From NCBI GenBank assembly GCA_935421135.1, contig OW285187.1, positions 10,044,001 through 10,108,000 of the forward strand: 64,000 nt of DNA, given 5' to 3'. A model generated the notes under the pieces. It did no database searches. It saw only the letters and a list, made by a program, of their open reading frames with translations, and had not been told where the DNA came from. Made by a program: the position numbers and the translations under genes. Position 1 is the stretch's first letter. Each line of letters begins with the position of its first letter. Below, piece by piece: positions 8,532-15,971 of the stretch. The DNA comes from Bugulina stolonifera (taxonomy: Eukaryota > Bryozoa > Gymnolaemata > Cheilostomatida > Bugulidae).

Positions 8532-9589
8532 ATGAAGGTCTACGTGATATTTACTTCTCCCCTCCTCAACCACCATCTTTTGGAGGAAAGAGAAAGTTAG
8601 TTTTAGCTTCTCCTCCTGGTATTAATGAGAATGATGTTGAGAAGTGGTTGAGAAGTCAAGACGCATACACTCTTCATCGCCCGATTAGAATGAAGTTTAC
8701 AAGGAGAAAAACGTTTGTGAGTGGGATTGGTGAACAACTCCAGGCAGATCTCGTGGATGTGCGTGCGCACAAGGACTCAAATGATGGAGTAACATTTTTG
8801 CTCACCTGCATAGATGCCTTCTCACGGAAAGCATGGGTCTTTCCTCTTCATTCCAAGTCTGGTCTGGAAGTGTCCAATGCACTCATCTCTCTATTCGAAA
8901 ATGAAAGCTTTAGACAAATACAAACTGATAAAGGTAAGGAGTTCCTAAACAGAAGGGTGAGTGAAGTGCTAAAGAAGTACGGAGTTAGCCATTTCACCTC
9001 TGAGAATGAGATCATCAAGGCTGCTCTTGTTGAACGCTTTAATAGAACATTGAGAGGGAAAATTCATCGTCTACTCACTTATAGAGGGGATGGACGCTAC
9101 TTAGAAGATGTAGAAGACCTAGTCCAAGGATATAACAACAGTTTTAATAGGTCAATTGGAATGAAACCTATTGAGGTTGATTACGATAATCAAGAAGAGG
9201 TTTGGGTTCGGTTAAATGAGTTCTCACCTAAACGATGGTTAAAGAAAACAAGAGTAAAATACTCACCAGGTGATCATGTTCGGATTTCGATGGCTCGTAG
9301 TAGCTTTGAGCGAGGGTTCACACCAAACTGGTCAACCGAGATATTCACCATAAAAGCAGTCAAGGCACATACCTCACCTCCTGTCTATACACTGGAAGAC
9401 CTAAACAAAGAAGGAGTAGATGGAACATTCTATGCACAAGAATTGCAACATGTTAACCTACCTGAAATCTTTAGAGTTGAGAAAGTCATACGTAAACGGA
9501 GAAGGAGAGGAAAAGAAGAGAGTTTCGTGAAATGGAGTGGTTATCCCTCTTCATTTAATAGTTGGATAGATTCTAGTCAGTTTGTGTAA
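8519..9589 (+). CDS. Retroviral-type (rve) DDE integrase with C-terminal chromodomain
   Basis: A 356-residue Polinton-type integrase. The catalytic triad is visible: D77 in LQADLVD, D137 in QTDKGKEF and E172 in LVERFNRT, giving the typical D-35-E spacing. A chromodomain-like module closes the protein (about 315-356, EKVIRKRRRRGKEESFVKWSGYP...W), as in Polinton and chromovirus integrases that read chromatin marks. The core DDE residues and aromatic chromodomain positions are intact. The enzyme would cut and join the AGTAGT ends and make the 6-bp duplication seen here. The ATG at 8519 overlaps the upstream gene by 13 nt. Confidence 0.92.
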   Translation: MDDIDEGLRDIYFSPPQPPSFGGKRKLVLASPPGINENDVEKWLRSQDAYTLHRPIRMKFTRRKTFVSGIGEQLQADLVDVRAHKDSNDGVTFLLTCIDAFSRKAWVFPLHSKSGLEVSNALISLFENESFRQIQTDKGKEFLNRRVSEVLKKYGVSHFTSENEIIKAALVERFNRTLRGKIHRLLTYRGDGRYLEDVEDLVQGYNNSFNRSIGMKPIEVDYDNQEEVWVRLNEFSPKRWLKKTRVKYSPGDHVRISMARSSFERGFTPNWSTEIFTIKAVKAHTSPPVYTLEDLNKEGVDGTFYAQELQHVNLPEIFRVEKVIRKRRRRGKEESFVKWSGYPSSFNSWIDSSQFV

Positions 9590-9601
9590 GATCAAAGGTA
9601 G

Positions 9602-9639
9602 TATAAATTCGATATGTAAGTTCAGTTTTGCTCACTCTC
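9602..9639 (+). promoter_or_regulatory. Candidate promoter of the capsid module: TATAAAT plus CTCACTCTC
   Basis: TATAAAT (9602-9608) and the pyrimidine-rich initiator-like CTCACTCTC (9631-9639) are about 30 bp apart, the classical TATA-to-start distance. The ATG follows at 9644, implying a very short leader. Similar CACTCT motifs occur at 7542, 10846 and 14208. Confidence 0.5.
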
Positions 9640-9643
9640 AAAG

Positions 9644-10390
9644 ATGGCCTTCAATGTCACACTTACCTCAAATGTACGCATCGGTGGGAGTGATACAAAC
9701 ACCAATGCTCACTTCATTACGAAGCTAGCCAAGACATTGAAGCTTCACTCATCACAGTGGGAGGTTGGGTTACTTGACATTCAGTACCCTGCATCCTGGA
9801 GAAATGTGGAAGATGGCTATGTAGTGGTTACGAATACAAAAGATGGAGTCAAACGAAAATGTGAAATCAGGAGTGGAAGGTATGCTTCCATGGGTGAACT
9901 TTTGAGTGAGATCAATAGAATACTAATAAACTACGACTTAGAAAAAGTAGTGAGCTTTTACTATGATAGTCTACGGAATGAAACCTTCCTCATGTTGAGA
10001 GAACAGGAACACTCTGTCATGATGTCACGTGATGTTGCGTGGGTGTTGGGATTCGAACCTGATGTAGAATATGCTGCGGAAATCAACAGGAGTCAAAACC
10101 CTCCAGACATCAATGCTGGTTTCACATCCCTCTATGTCTACTCCTCCGTAGTCTCACCAAGACATGTTGGAGATAGTCTAGTCCCCCTACTTCGCACAGT
10201 TCCTATAACAGAGAGTGAAAGAAATAGCACCGTTTTCTTTGAGTTTTCGAATGTTCAATACTCTCCAGTGTCTAATACAAGCACAGACCTCATCGAGGTA
10301 GATATAAGACGTGATGATGGAGAAAGGGTCTCATTTCGCAGTGGAAAGGTTGTGCTGACGGTTCGTTTCAGACCGCGTGGAGAGAAATAA
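9644..10390 (+). CDS. Penton-like minor capsid protein
   Basis: A 248-residue protein whose start (MAFNVTLTSNVRIGGSDTN) and following block, with SSQWEVGLLDIQYPASW, match the pattern of Polinton/adintovirus minor capsid (penton, single jelly-roll) proteins. These form the fivefold vertices of the virion. The beta-rich composition and the length fit. It sits directly upstream of the pVI-like gene and the major capsid gene, the usual neighbours. Its stop is one base before the next start (TAA-C-ATG). Assignment rests on motif memory, not a search. Confidence 0.8.
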   Translation: MAFNVTLTSNVRIGGSDTNTNAHFITKLAKTLKLHSSQWEVGLLDIQYPASWRNVEDGYVVVTNTKDGVKRKCEIRSGRYASMGELLSEINRILINYDLEKVVSFYYDSLRNETFLMLREQEHSVMMSRDVAWVLGFEPDVEYAAEINRSQNPPDINAGFTSLYVYSSVVSPRHVGDSLVPLLRTVPITESERNSTVFFEFSNVQYSPVSNTSTDLIEVDIRRDDGERVSFRSGKVVLTVRFRPRGEK

Positions 10391-10391
10391 C

Positions 10392-10802
10392 ATGGCCCCT
10401 CGCATAGTTCCATATTTTCCTGATGAGTCAGGTGAGATGTATGAAGACTATTATGCAAACCAGGTGGGAGAGGGAATGAGTGTGTACAGGGGAAAACCTA
10501 TTATGACGGGTAATGGGATCGGCTCACTCTTTTCTGGACTGGCCCGAGGGGTCCTTCCCATGCTAAAGAATGGTGCCAAAACTATTGGGAAAAAGCTATT
10601 GACTACTGGAGCTTCGGTTCTGGGAGATGTAATCAAGGGAGAGAACTTCAAATCCTCTGCAGCAAAACGTTTTCGTGAAGCTGGTGGGGATCTTCTAGGT
10701 GATGTAGAAGATGAATTACGTGAACCACCTGCCAAACGTGCACGAGTTAGTCAAAAGTCTACAAAGAAAAAGCGTAAAGGAAGAAAAACAGTTTTTGACT
10801 AA
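10392..10802 (+). CDS. Small pVI/pX-like minor virion protein
   Basis: The 136-residue product begins MAPRIVPYFPDES. Residues about 40-80 form a glycine-rich amphipathic stretch (GIGSLFSGLARGVLPMLKNG), and the C-terminus is a strongly basic tail (KRARVSQKSTKKKRKGRK) resembling nuclear localisation and DNA-binding signals. Proteins of this layout between penton and major capsid genes are compared with adenovirus pVI/pX, which act in membrane lysis or genome condensation. One base separates it from the penton stop. Confidence 0.65.
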   Translation: MAPRIVPYFPDESGEMYEDYYANQVGEGMSVYRGKPIMTGNGIGSLFSGLARGVLPMLKNGAKTIGKKLLTTGASVLGDVIKGENFKSSAAKRFREAGGDLLGDVEDELREPPAKRARVSQKSTKKKRKGRKTVFD

Positions 10803-10814
10803 ATGAAAGATAAA

Positions 10815-10852
10815 TATATAATCCACACCTAGACTCACCACTCCCCACTCTT
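10815..10852 (+). promoter_or_regulatory. Candidate promoter of the major capsid gene
   Basis: TATATAAT (10815-10822) is followed by CACTCT (10846-10851), about 31 bp from TATA to the central A. This is the same arrangement as before the penton gene. The ATG is at 10908. Confidence 0.45.
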
Positions 10853-10907
10853 AGACAAGCGACTGTAGGAGCAAGTACTAGATGGAACAACTCTCACACT
10901 ATCGAAC

Positions 10908-12254
10908 ATGTCCGTCACACATCGAGCCATCTCTCTCTCCAAGGTTTCTGAAGACTCTCCAGACACGGTTGACTCCAGTTTTGACTTATTTGCCACTCCG
11001 CCAACTCATACTAGCGTGCTCAGAGGTGAGTGGGTACCTTTGGCTCCTGTTACGGACTCCCCTGATGGCACTATTGAATTTAACATCCCGCCCGCAGACG
11101 AACTCTACACAGATCTATCAAGGTCTTACTTACACACCACAGTAAAGGTGAGCAAGGCTGATGGAAGCGTACTACCTGCGGAAGAACAACTAAAGGTTGT
11201 TCCAGGGGACAATTTTATGCACAGTCTCTTTTCTTCTGCCACTGTTCAACTGGCTGGGCAAGATGTTGAGTATGAACCAAACTATGGACATAGAGCTTAT
11301 GTCGAGAATCTCCTAAACTATGGTAAAGATGCTAAGAGCACATATATGAAAGTTGGGAGTGGGTGGATGGAGGATGAAGGAACTGGAGAAGACTATGATG
11401 GTATACCCCCCGAAGTGGTTGAAAAAAGAAAGAAACTTATAGCCACAAGTAAAGAGATGAGCTTCTATGGGAGACCTAGGTTGAGTATGTTTTCTCAAGG
11501 AAGACTTATTCCACCAGGAGTTCGCTCTCGCCTCACTCTACAACGTGCTATTCCACAAATGGCCCTCTTAGCAGAAACAGACAACCCTGCAGGAGGGGCG
11601 AAGATTTCTATAACTAAGACAGAATTGTGGATTCGACGTGTACAAGCCAATCCGGCCTTACAAAAAGCACAAATGGATGTTTGGGTTGTGCAACAAGAGT
11701 CTATAAAACTACCAATTGACCGAATAAAAACTCATTTCCATGTCATCCCTGCTGGACACCAGTCAGTGAGAGTAAACTTTGATCAAGCGGGACAGAAGCC
11801 AAACAGAGTCTTTGTCGGACTAGTCAACCATACTGCAAAGAGTGGAACGTATAAGCAAAATCCCTTCAAATTTGGACATAACAATCTAAGTTCATTAGAA
11901 CTACTAATTGATGGAACACCGGTGACCCGAAGATATGAACCAAATTTTGCAAGTGGAAAGTTTGCTCGTGAATTCATGAATTTGTTCACTGTCACAAATA
12001 CATCCGATGCTGACACAGGGAATGAGATCTCCCCTAGCAAATACAAGTCCTGCGCTGCTCTCTACGCCTTTGACATTTCAGGAGATTTGTGTGATGACAA
12101 CTTTCACTTGTTATCAAATGGGAGTCTATCTATTAATCTAGCATTTGCTAATCAAACTCAAAATACACTTGGACTGTTTGTATACGAAGAAAAAGATGAC
12201 ATTATCTACTTGAATGCAAATCACGAAGTATCTATGGTAGCCGGGATGATGTAA
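10908..12254 (+). CDS. Major capsid protein, double-jelly-roll type (F54H12.2-like family)
   Basis: A 448-residue protein starting MSVTHRAISLSKVSEDSPD. Blocks such as DSSFDLFATPPTHTSVLRG, EFNIPPADELYTDLSRSYL and FMHSLFSSATVQLAGQDVE are those I recall from the protein family annotated across invertebrates as uncharacterised F54H12.2-like. That family corresponds to Polinton/adintovirus major capsid proteins. It would form the hexon-like trimers of an icosahedral virion. The frame is intact over its full length. An alternative ATG at 10882 belongs to a different, short frame. Confidence 0.87.
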   Translation: MSVTHRAISLSKVSEDSPDTVDSSFDLFATPPTHTSVLRGEWVPLAPVTDSPDGTIEFNIPPADELYTDLSRSYLHTTVKVSKADGSVLPAEEQLKVVPGDNFMHSLFSSATVQLAGQDVEYEPNYGHRAYVENLLNYGKDAKSTYMKVGSGWMEDEGTGEDYDGIPPEVVEKRKKLIATSKEMSFYGRPRLSMFSQGRLIPPGVRSRLTLQRAIPQMALLAETDNPAGGAKISITKTELWIRRVQANPALQKAQMDVWVVQQESIKLPIDRIKTHFHVIPAGHQSVRVNFDQAGQKPNRVFVGLVNHTAKSGTYKQNPFKFGHNNLSSLELLIDGTPVTRRYEPNFASGKFAREFMNLFTVTNTSDADTGNEISPSKYKSCAALYAFDISGDLCDDNFHLLSNGSLSINLAFANQTQNTLGLFVYEEKDDIIYLNANHEVSMVAGMM

Positions 12255-12259
12255 AAAGA

Positions 12260-12787
12260 ATGGATACATTCTCAATCTCGAATATTCTATCTGATGATAA
12301 ACTCTCATCAACCTCCTTTAGAGGGGTTATGCCAAGGGATCACTTCTTAGACTCCTTCTCCCCATCTGGATCTTTTGTTTTCAACACTCAAACAAGTGAG
12401 AAAAGTGGCGAGCATTGGATCTCTGTTTTTTCGAATGGAAAAGAAATAGAGTATTTCGACTCCTATGGTCTCCCCCCTTCTATTTATCCTGATGTGGGTA
12501 AGATGTTACAACAATGGGGAATACCAATAGTATGGAATGGAGAGTGTCTACAAGAAGAGAGTACTAACGTGTGTGGAGACTACTGCATCTTGTTCTGTCT
12601 CCTTCGAGCTCGAGGGTGGAGTATGGAGGGAATAATTACACGGCTAAGCAGAGTAGAAGGAAGAGTTCGAGATCATTCTATAAGAGCTCTATTACAACGT
12701 TTATACTATAATAAAAGAAATAATACTTTCCCACTCACAACGCATGTAAACAATATTATGCTTTTTTCACCTTTTCACTTTGACTAG
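12260..12787 (+). CDS. Adenain-type (C5-like) maturation cysteine protease
   Basis: The 175-residue protein shows a plausible catalytic set in the order of adenovirus protease and Ulp1-like enzymes: H52 in EHWISVF, D67 in YFDSYG, Q98 in CLQEE and C105 in NVCGDYC. In Polintons this protease cleaves virion precursors during maturation. It starts 5 bp after the capsid stop, so both probably share a transcript. All catalytic positions are present. The 3' side (12788-12960) is T/A-rich with an AATAAA at about 12951. Confidence 0.88.
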   Translation: MDTFSISNILSDDKLSSTSFRGVMPRDHFLDSFSPSGSFVFNTQTSEKSGEHWISVFSNGKEIEYFDSYGLPPSIYPDVGKMLQQWGIPIVWNGECLQEESTNVCGDYCILFCLLRARGWSMEGIITRLSRVEGRVRDHSIRALLQRLYYNKRNNTFPLTTHVNNIMLFSPFHFD

Positions 12788-13003
12788 AGAGAAATACTTC
12801 ACCTTACTTATAATTCGTTTTTATACTACTATAACTAAAAAAAAAAGAGACCAATAGTTTTTATCTTACCTGTATTCTTTTTTTTTTTCTTTGCTTTTTA
12901 GATTTCTGCTTGATTCTTGATTCTTTTATTTTTTCTCTATTTATCTTCGTAATAAAACAATACTACTGAAGAAAGCTGCATCTTTTCTATCTTGGAATAA
13001 TAC
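12788..13003. other. Convergent 3' region between the two transcription units
   Basis: A/T-rich run with poly-A and poly-T tracts and an AATAAA (about 12951) on the plus strand. It separates the rightward virion genes from the leftward 13004-13264 gene. No coding signal is seen. Confidence 0.5.
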
Positions 13004-13264
13004 TCATCCATGGGTTGTTGTGGTCTCGCCCCTATCCGAGGCCCGCTCCGGGGAGGACGGAGAGTCCACCATGTTAGAAAGATCCTTTCGGGCAGGACTC
13101 CCCACTCCTATTATTTTCCCCTTCTTCCGTGCCTCTTTTAACGCATCCACCTCTTCTTTCCTCTTCTGACTGCACTCTTCTTCCTCAATAATTCCATCCA
13201 TTTGTGAGTCCGTTAAGCCCGCAAATAACTCTTCTTGGTTTTGTACTATGTTGTCAGTATCCAT
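13004..13264 (-). CDS. Small acidic/basic protein of unknown function (86 aa)
   Basis: The only minus-strand gene of the element. It starts at ATG 13264, about 85 bp downstream of a TATAAA (13348-13353, minus strand). The product is hydrophilic, with an acidic N-terminus (DGIIEEEEC), a Lys/Arg-rich helix (KEARKKGKIIG) and a Ser/Pro-rich tail. No homologue was recognised. Its isolation from the virion operon and its own promoter next to the palindromic repeat array suggest an early or regulatory product, by inference only. Confidence 0.5.
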   Translation of the reverse strand: MDTDNIVQNQEELFAGLTDSQMDGIIEEEECSQKRKEEVDALKEARKKGKIIGVGSPARKDLSNMVDSPSSPERASDRGETTTTHG

Positions 13265-13347
13265 CGATAATGTACTATTGTAGTAGTGTAGCTGTACAGT
13301 AGTGATGTGGTGAACTTTGAATGCTGAGACTGTGATCCCACTCTCCC

Positions 13348-13353
13348 TTTATA
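13348..13353 (-). promoter_or_regulatory. TATA box for the leftward gene
   Basis: TATAAA on the minus strand, about 85 bp upstream of the ATG at 13264, with CAGTCTCAGC about 25-30 bp downstream as a possible start site. Confidence 0.5.
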
Positions 13354-13394
13354 CAACTGCTCATTTCTTGACTCCTCCCTTTTTTTATCCAATC

Positions 13395-14152
13395 CCAATG
13401 TGACCCGATGTGAATCCGAAGCCTTCCGATGTGAATCCGAAGCCTCCCGATGCATCCCGATGTGAATCCGAAGCCTTCCGATGCATCCCGATGTGATTCC
13501 GAAGCTTCCCGATGCATCCCGATGTGAAACCGAAGCTTCCCGATGCATCCCGATGTGATTCCGAAGCTTCCCGATGCATCCCGATGTGATTCCGAAGCTT
13601 CCCGATGCATCCCGATGTGATTCCGAAGCTTCCCGATGCATCCCGATGTGAATCCGAAGCTTCCCGATGCATCCCGATGTGATTCCGAAGCTTCCCGATG
13701 CATCCCGATGTGATTCCGAAGCTTCCCGATGCATCCCGATGTGATTCCGAAGCTTCCCGATGCATCCCGATGTGATTCCGAAGCTTCCCGATGCATCCCG
13801 ATGCATCCCGATGTGAATTGACACATCGGGATGCATCGGGAAGCTTCGGGATGCATCGGGAAGCTTCGGAATCACATCGGGATGCATCGGGAAGCTTCGG
13901 ATTCACATCGGGATGCATCGGGAAGCTTCGGAATCACATCGGGATGCATCGGGAAGCTTCGGATTCACATCGGGATGCATCGGGAGGCTTCGGATTCACA
14001 TCGGGGTGCATCGGGAGGCTTCGGATTCACATCGGGGTGCATCGGGAGGCTTCGGATTCACATCGGGGTGCATCGGGAGGCTTCGGATTCACATCGGGGT
14101 GCATCGGGAGGCTTCGGATTCACATCGGGAGGCTTCGGATTCACATCGGGGT
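13395..14152. repeat. Palindromic pair of 31-bp tandem-repeat arrays
   Basis: The left array (about 13395-13820) holds 13 units based on CCGAAGCTTCCCGATGCATC with a 31-bp period. The right array (about 13822-14152) holds 11 units of the reverse complement. They meet around 13815-13825, so the block is one large inverted repeat. Outer units on both sides share the same variant (GAAGCCT/AGGCTTC), while inner units have AAGCTT. The units contain the nested half-palindromes ATGCAT and AAGCTT. Translation products across it are repeat artefacts. Confidence 0.9.
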
Positions 14153-14187
14153 GGGGAAATGGTTAGACTCCGCCCACTGAATACTAC

Positions 14188-14216
14188 TATTTAAGGTATA
14201 AGTTTCTCACTCTAGC
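14188..14216 (+). promoter_or_regulatory. Candidate rightward promoter with no obvious gene
   Basis: TATTTAA (14188-14194) and TCTCACTCTAG (14206-14216) resemble the TATA plus CTCACTC arrangement seen before the penton gene, although the spacing is shorter. The first ATG (14220) opens only about 22 codons. A donor-like AAG-GTTAGTG lies near 14310. Confidence 0.35.
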
Positions 14217-14448
14217 AGTATGAACAATCAGCCTCTAGTCAACAGAGTGAGAGTAAACAGAGACAGCTACCTACTAGTCAGTGCCTGATCAGAGATGTCA
14301 ACAAGTAGAACATAAGGTTAGTGTTAAATGGAGTAATTGGCAGCAATTGTGAAGTGTTTATTGTATAAAATGCTATCAAGCTAAAAAATAACTCACACCC
14401 TACTACTATATATTTTTATAGGGAGGCTAAACAATTTAATATATTACA
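14217..14448. other. Unassigned region between repeat array and right inverted repeat
   Basis: No frame above about 25 codons is convincing. It may be a leader or short non-coding transcript of the candidate rightward promoter. Confidence 0.4.
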
Positions 14449-15138
14449 TTATAGTCCCACCCCAGTGGAACTCGGAATGGGCGGCGGGCCGCTGCCTAGT
14501 CGCTTGGCCCGGTGGATACGGGGCACCGGCGTCGCCTCCACGTGTACGGTCGGCGCCGCACGCAACGTGGGCGGACGCGGCTTGACCGCCTCAAACGATC
14601 GGTCGTTCGGGTGAGTGGGGGTTGCGGGGGGGAGGGTGGGCGGCGGTGGAGGAGGGGTGGCGGTGATGACGGTGATGGCGGCGGCGGCGGTAGCGGCGGC
14701 GGCGGCGGTGGTGGTGGCGGCGGTGGCGGCGGTGGCGGCGGTGGCGGTTGTGGCGGCGGTGGCGGCGGCGGCGGTGAGGGCGGTGGTGGCGGCGGCGACG
14801 GCGGCGGCGACGGCGGCGGTGAGGGCGGCGGCGGCGACGGCGGCGGCGCGGACGGGACGAGGGCGGTGGCGGGGAGTGGGGGAGGAGTGGGAGGTGGGGG
14901 AGGGGGAGGAGGGCGGGAAGGAGGGAGGGAAGGGGTCGTGGCCGGGTTCGGGGTCAAGTGTGCAAATGTTTTTTCGACCAATCAGAAGGGGGGATTTTGG
15001 GGTGACCTTGGCAAGGTCGTGTGCAAAATTTTTGTGCTCTTCTGTGATTGGTTGAAATCGGAAATACCGGCTTGTGATTGGTTGAAAACAGGGGTCAATG
15101 AGTGCGTGTCTGTCTAGAAGTGCACTGACTATACTACT
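14449..15138 (-). repeat. Right terminal inverted repeat
   Basis: Reverse complement of 4435-5131, including the three CCAAT-box cores and a GGC/GGT triplet tract. The outer about 180 bp and inner about 140 bp look identical to the left copy. Only the triplet tract differs by small indels. The terminus is CTATACTACT. Confidence 0.95.
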
Positions 15139-15144
15139 CAGATA
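15139..15144. repeat. Right target-site duplication CAGATA
   Basis: Identical to 4429-4434, directly after the ...ACTACT terminus. Confidence 0.9.
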
Positions 15145-15700
15145 TAATCATGATGTATATTATATAATATAATAGACATATATGCTAGTATTGTTATCAA
15201 AAGGCTAATTGCATTAAAACAAAGGGTTGAGTAAAGTGTTATATGAAGCTTAGCTCTAAGCATGCAAAATGGAGCAAGATCAAAGCAATCTAAATAGTTA
15301 AAGATTAAGCAGTGTGATAAGATTGAAATTTGGTATTGTAATTATGTTGATAGCAAGGGAACAATTAGTGACCGACCATTCAGTTATTATGTAAGAAACC
15401 TGAGCATTTTGTATACATATATATTTAGACAAGTACTTAGCATGGTTTACCAGCATAAAACTGGTGTGCTAAGTATTTAGTCGTGTGCATTGAGATGTAT
15501 ACTCGTTGGGGGTGCATGAGCAGCTTCTATATCAGGTAAAGTCACTGCACTAGAACATTATAATTAGAAAAATATAACTTTGAATGGTACTATCACAACA
15601 GAATTGTCTTCTATTTTTGCAGCATATTTCCAAGATCAGTGTAATGCTTGTATGTAAAAAGGTGACATCTACCCTACATGTAGTTACCAACATAACTAAT
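15145..15700. other. AT-rich host intergenic DNA
   Basis: No coding exon or element could be supported. Confidence 0.4.
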
Positions 15701-15971
15701 AGGTGTCTTCGCGACCTCTTGGACGGACCCGGGTCGCAAATAAAATTTACAAGATGGCCGTCCGACCAAGGCCAGAAGGGCTATTGGCCTAGGATTTTGC
15801 TTGGCCGGACGAAACCATCCCTAGCTCATCGGCACACCTGATTTCTTCGCGCGGAAATGAGGATTTTGCTTTTGGCCCAGGCCGGTGTGTTCGCGACCCT
15901 GTGACGGATGTGTGCCGGAAAATATTTTTGTAAATCGGCCTGGGTCTGAAGTTGAGGTCGCGAAGACACCT
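15701..15971. mobile_element. GC-rich MITE, 271 bp
   Basis: Perfect 17-bp terminal inverted repeats AGGTGTCTTCGCGACCT (15701-15717) and its complement (15955-15971). The flanks are AAT on both sides, a possible 3-bp duplication. It has markedly higher GC and CpG than its surroundings and no transposase. A frame from 15584 to 15841 crossing the left end is an artefact. Confidence 0.75.

Larger units (their letters stand above)
4435..15138 (+). mobile_element. Complete Polinton/Maverick-like (adintovirus-like) element lacking PolB
   Basis: The element is 10,704 bp. Terminal inverted repeats of 697 and 690 bp begin AGTAGTATAG and end CTATACTACT. The 6-bp duplication CAGATA flanks it on both sides (4429-4434, 15139-15144), the target size known for Polintons. 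It encodes the packaging ATPase, adenain-like protease, rve integrase and capsid proteins that define the group. Canonical Polintons are typically 15-20 kb and carry a protein-primed DNA polymerase B. None is present here, nor any recognisable helicase or primase. Perfect duplication, nearly identical inverted repeats and mostly intact frames indicate a recent insertion. The inverted, not direct, terminal repeats exclude an LTR element. Confidence 0.93.

Noticed and set aside
13395..14152. CRISPR-like array
   Set aside because: Units are contiguous without unique spacers, and the second half is inverted.
13246..14194. Overlapping frames of about 93-213 residues with HIGMHREASESHRDASGSFG-type repeats
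   Set aside because: A 31-bp repeat unit gives the same 31-residue period in all three frames and on both strands; this is a repeat artefact, not protein coding.
4435..15138. LTR retrotransposon or endogenous retrovirus
   Set aside because: Terminal repeats are inverted, and there is no reverse transcriptase or gag; the integrase is of Polinton type and neighbours are capsid, ATPase and protease genes.
15584..15841. 85-residue plus-strand frame
   Set aside because: Crosses the left end of the GC-rich MITE; no coding character.
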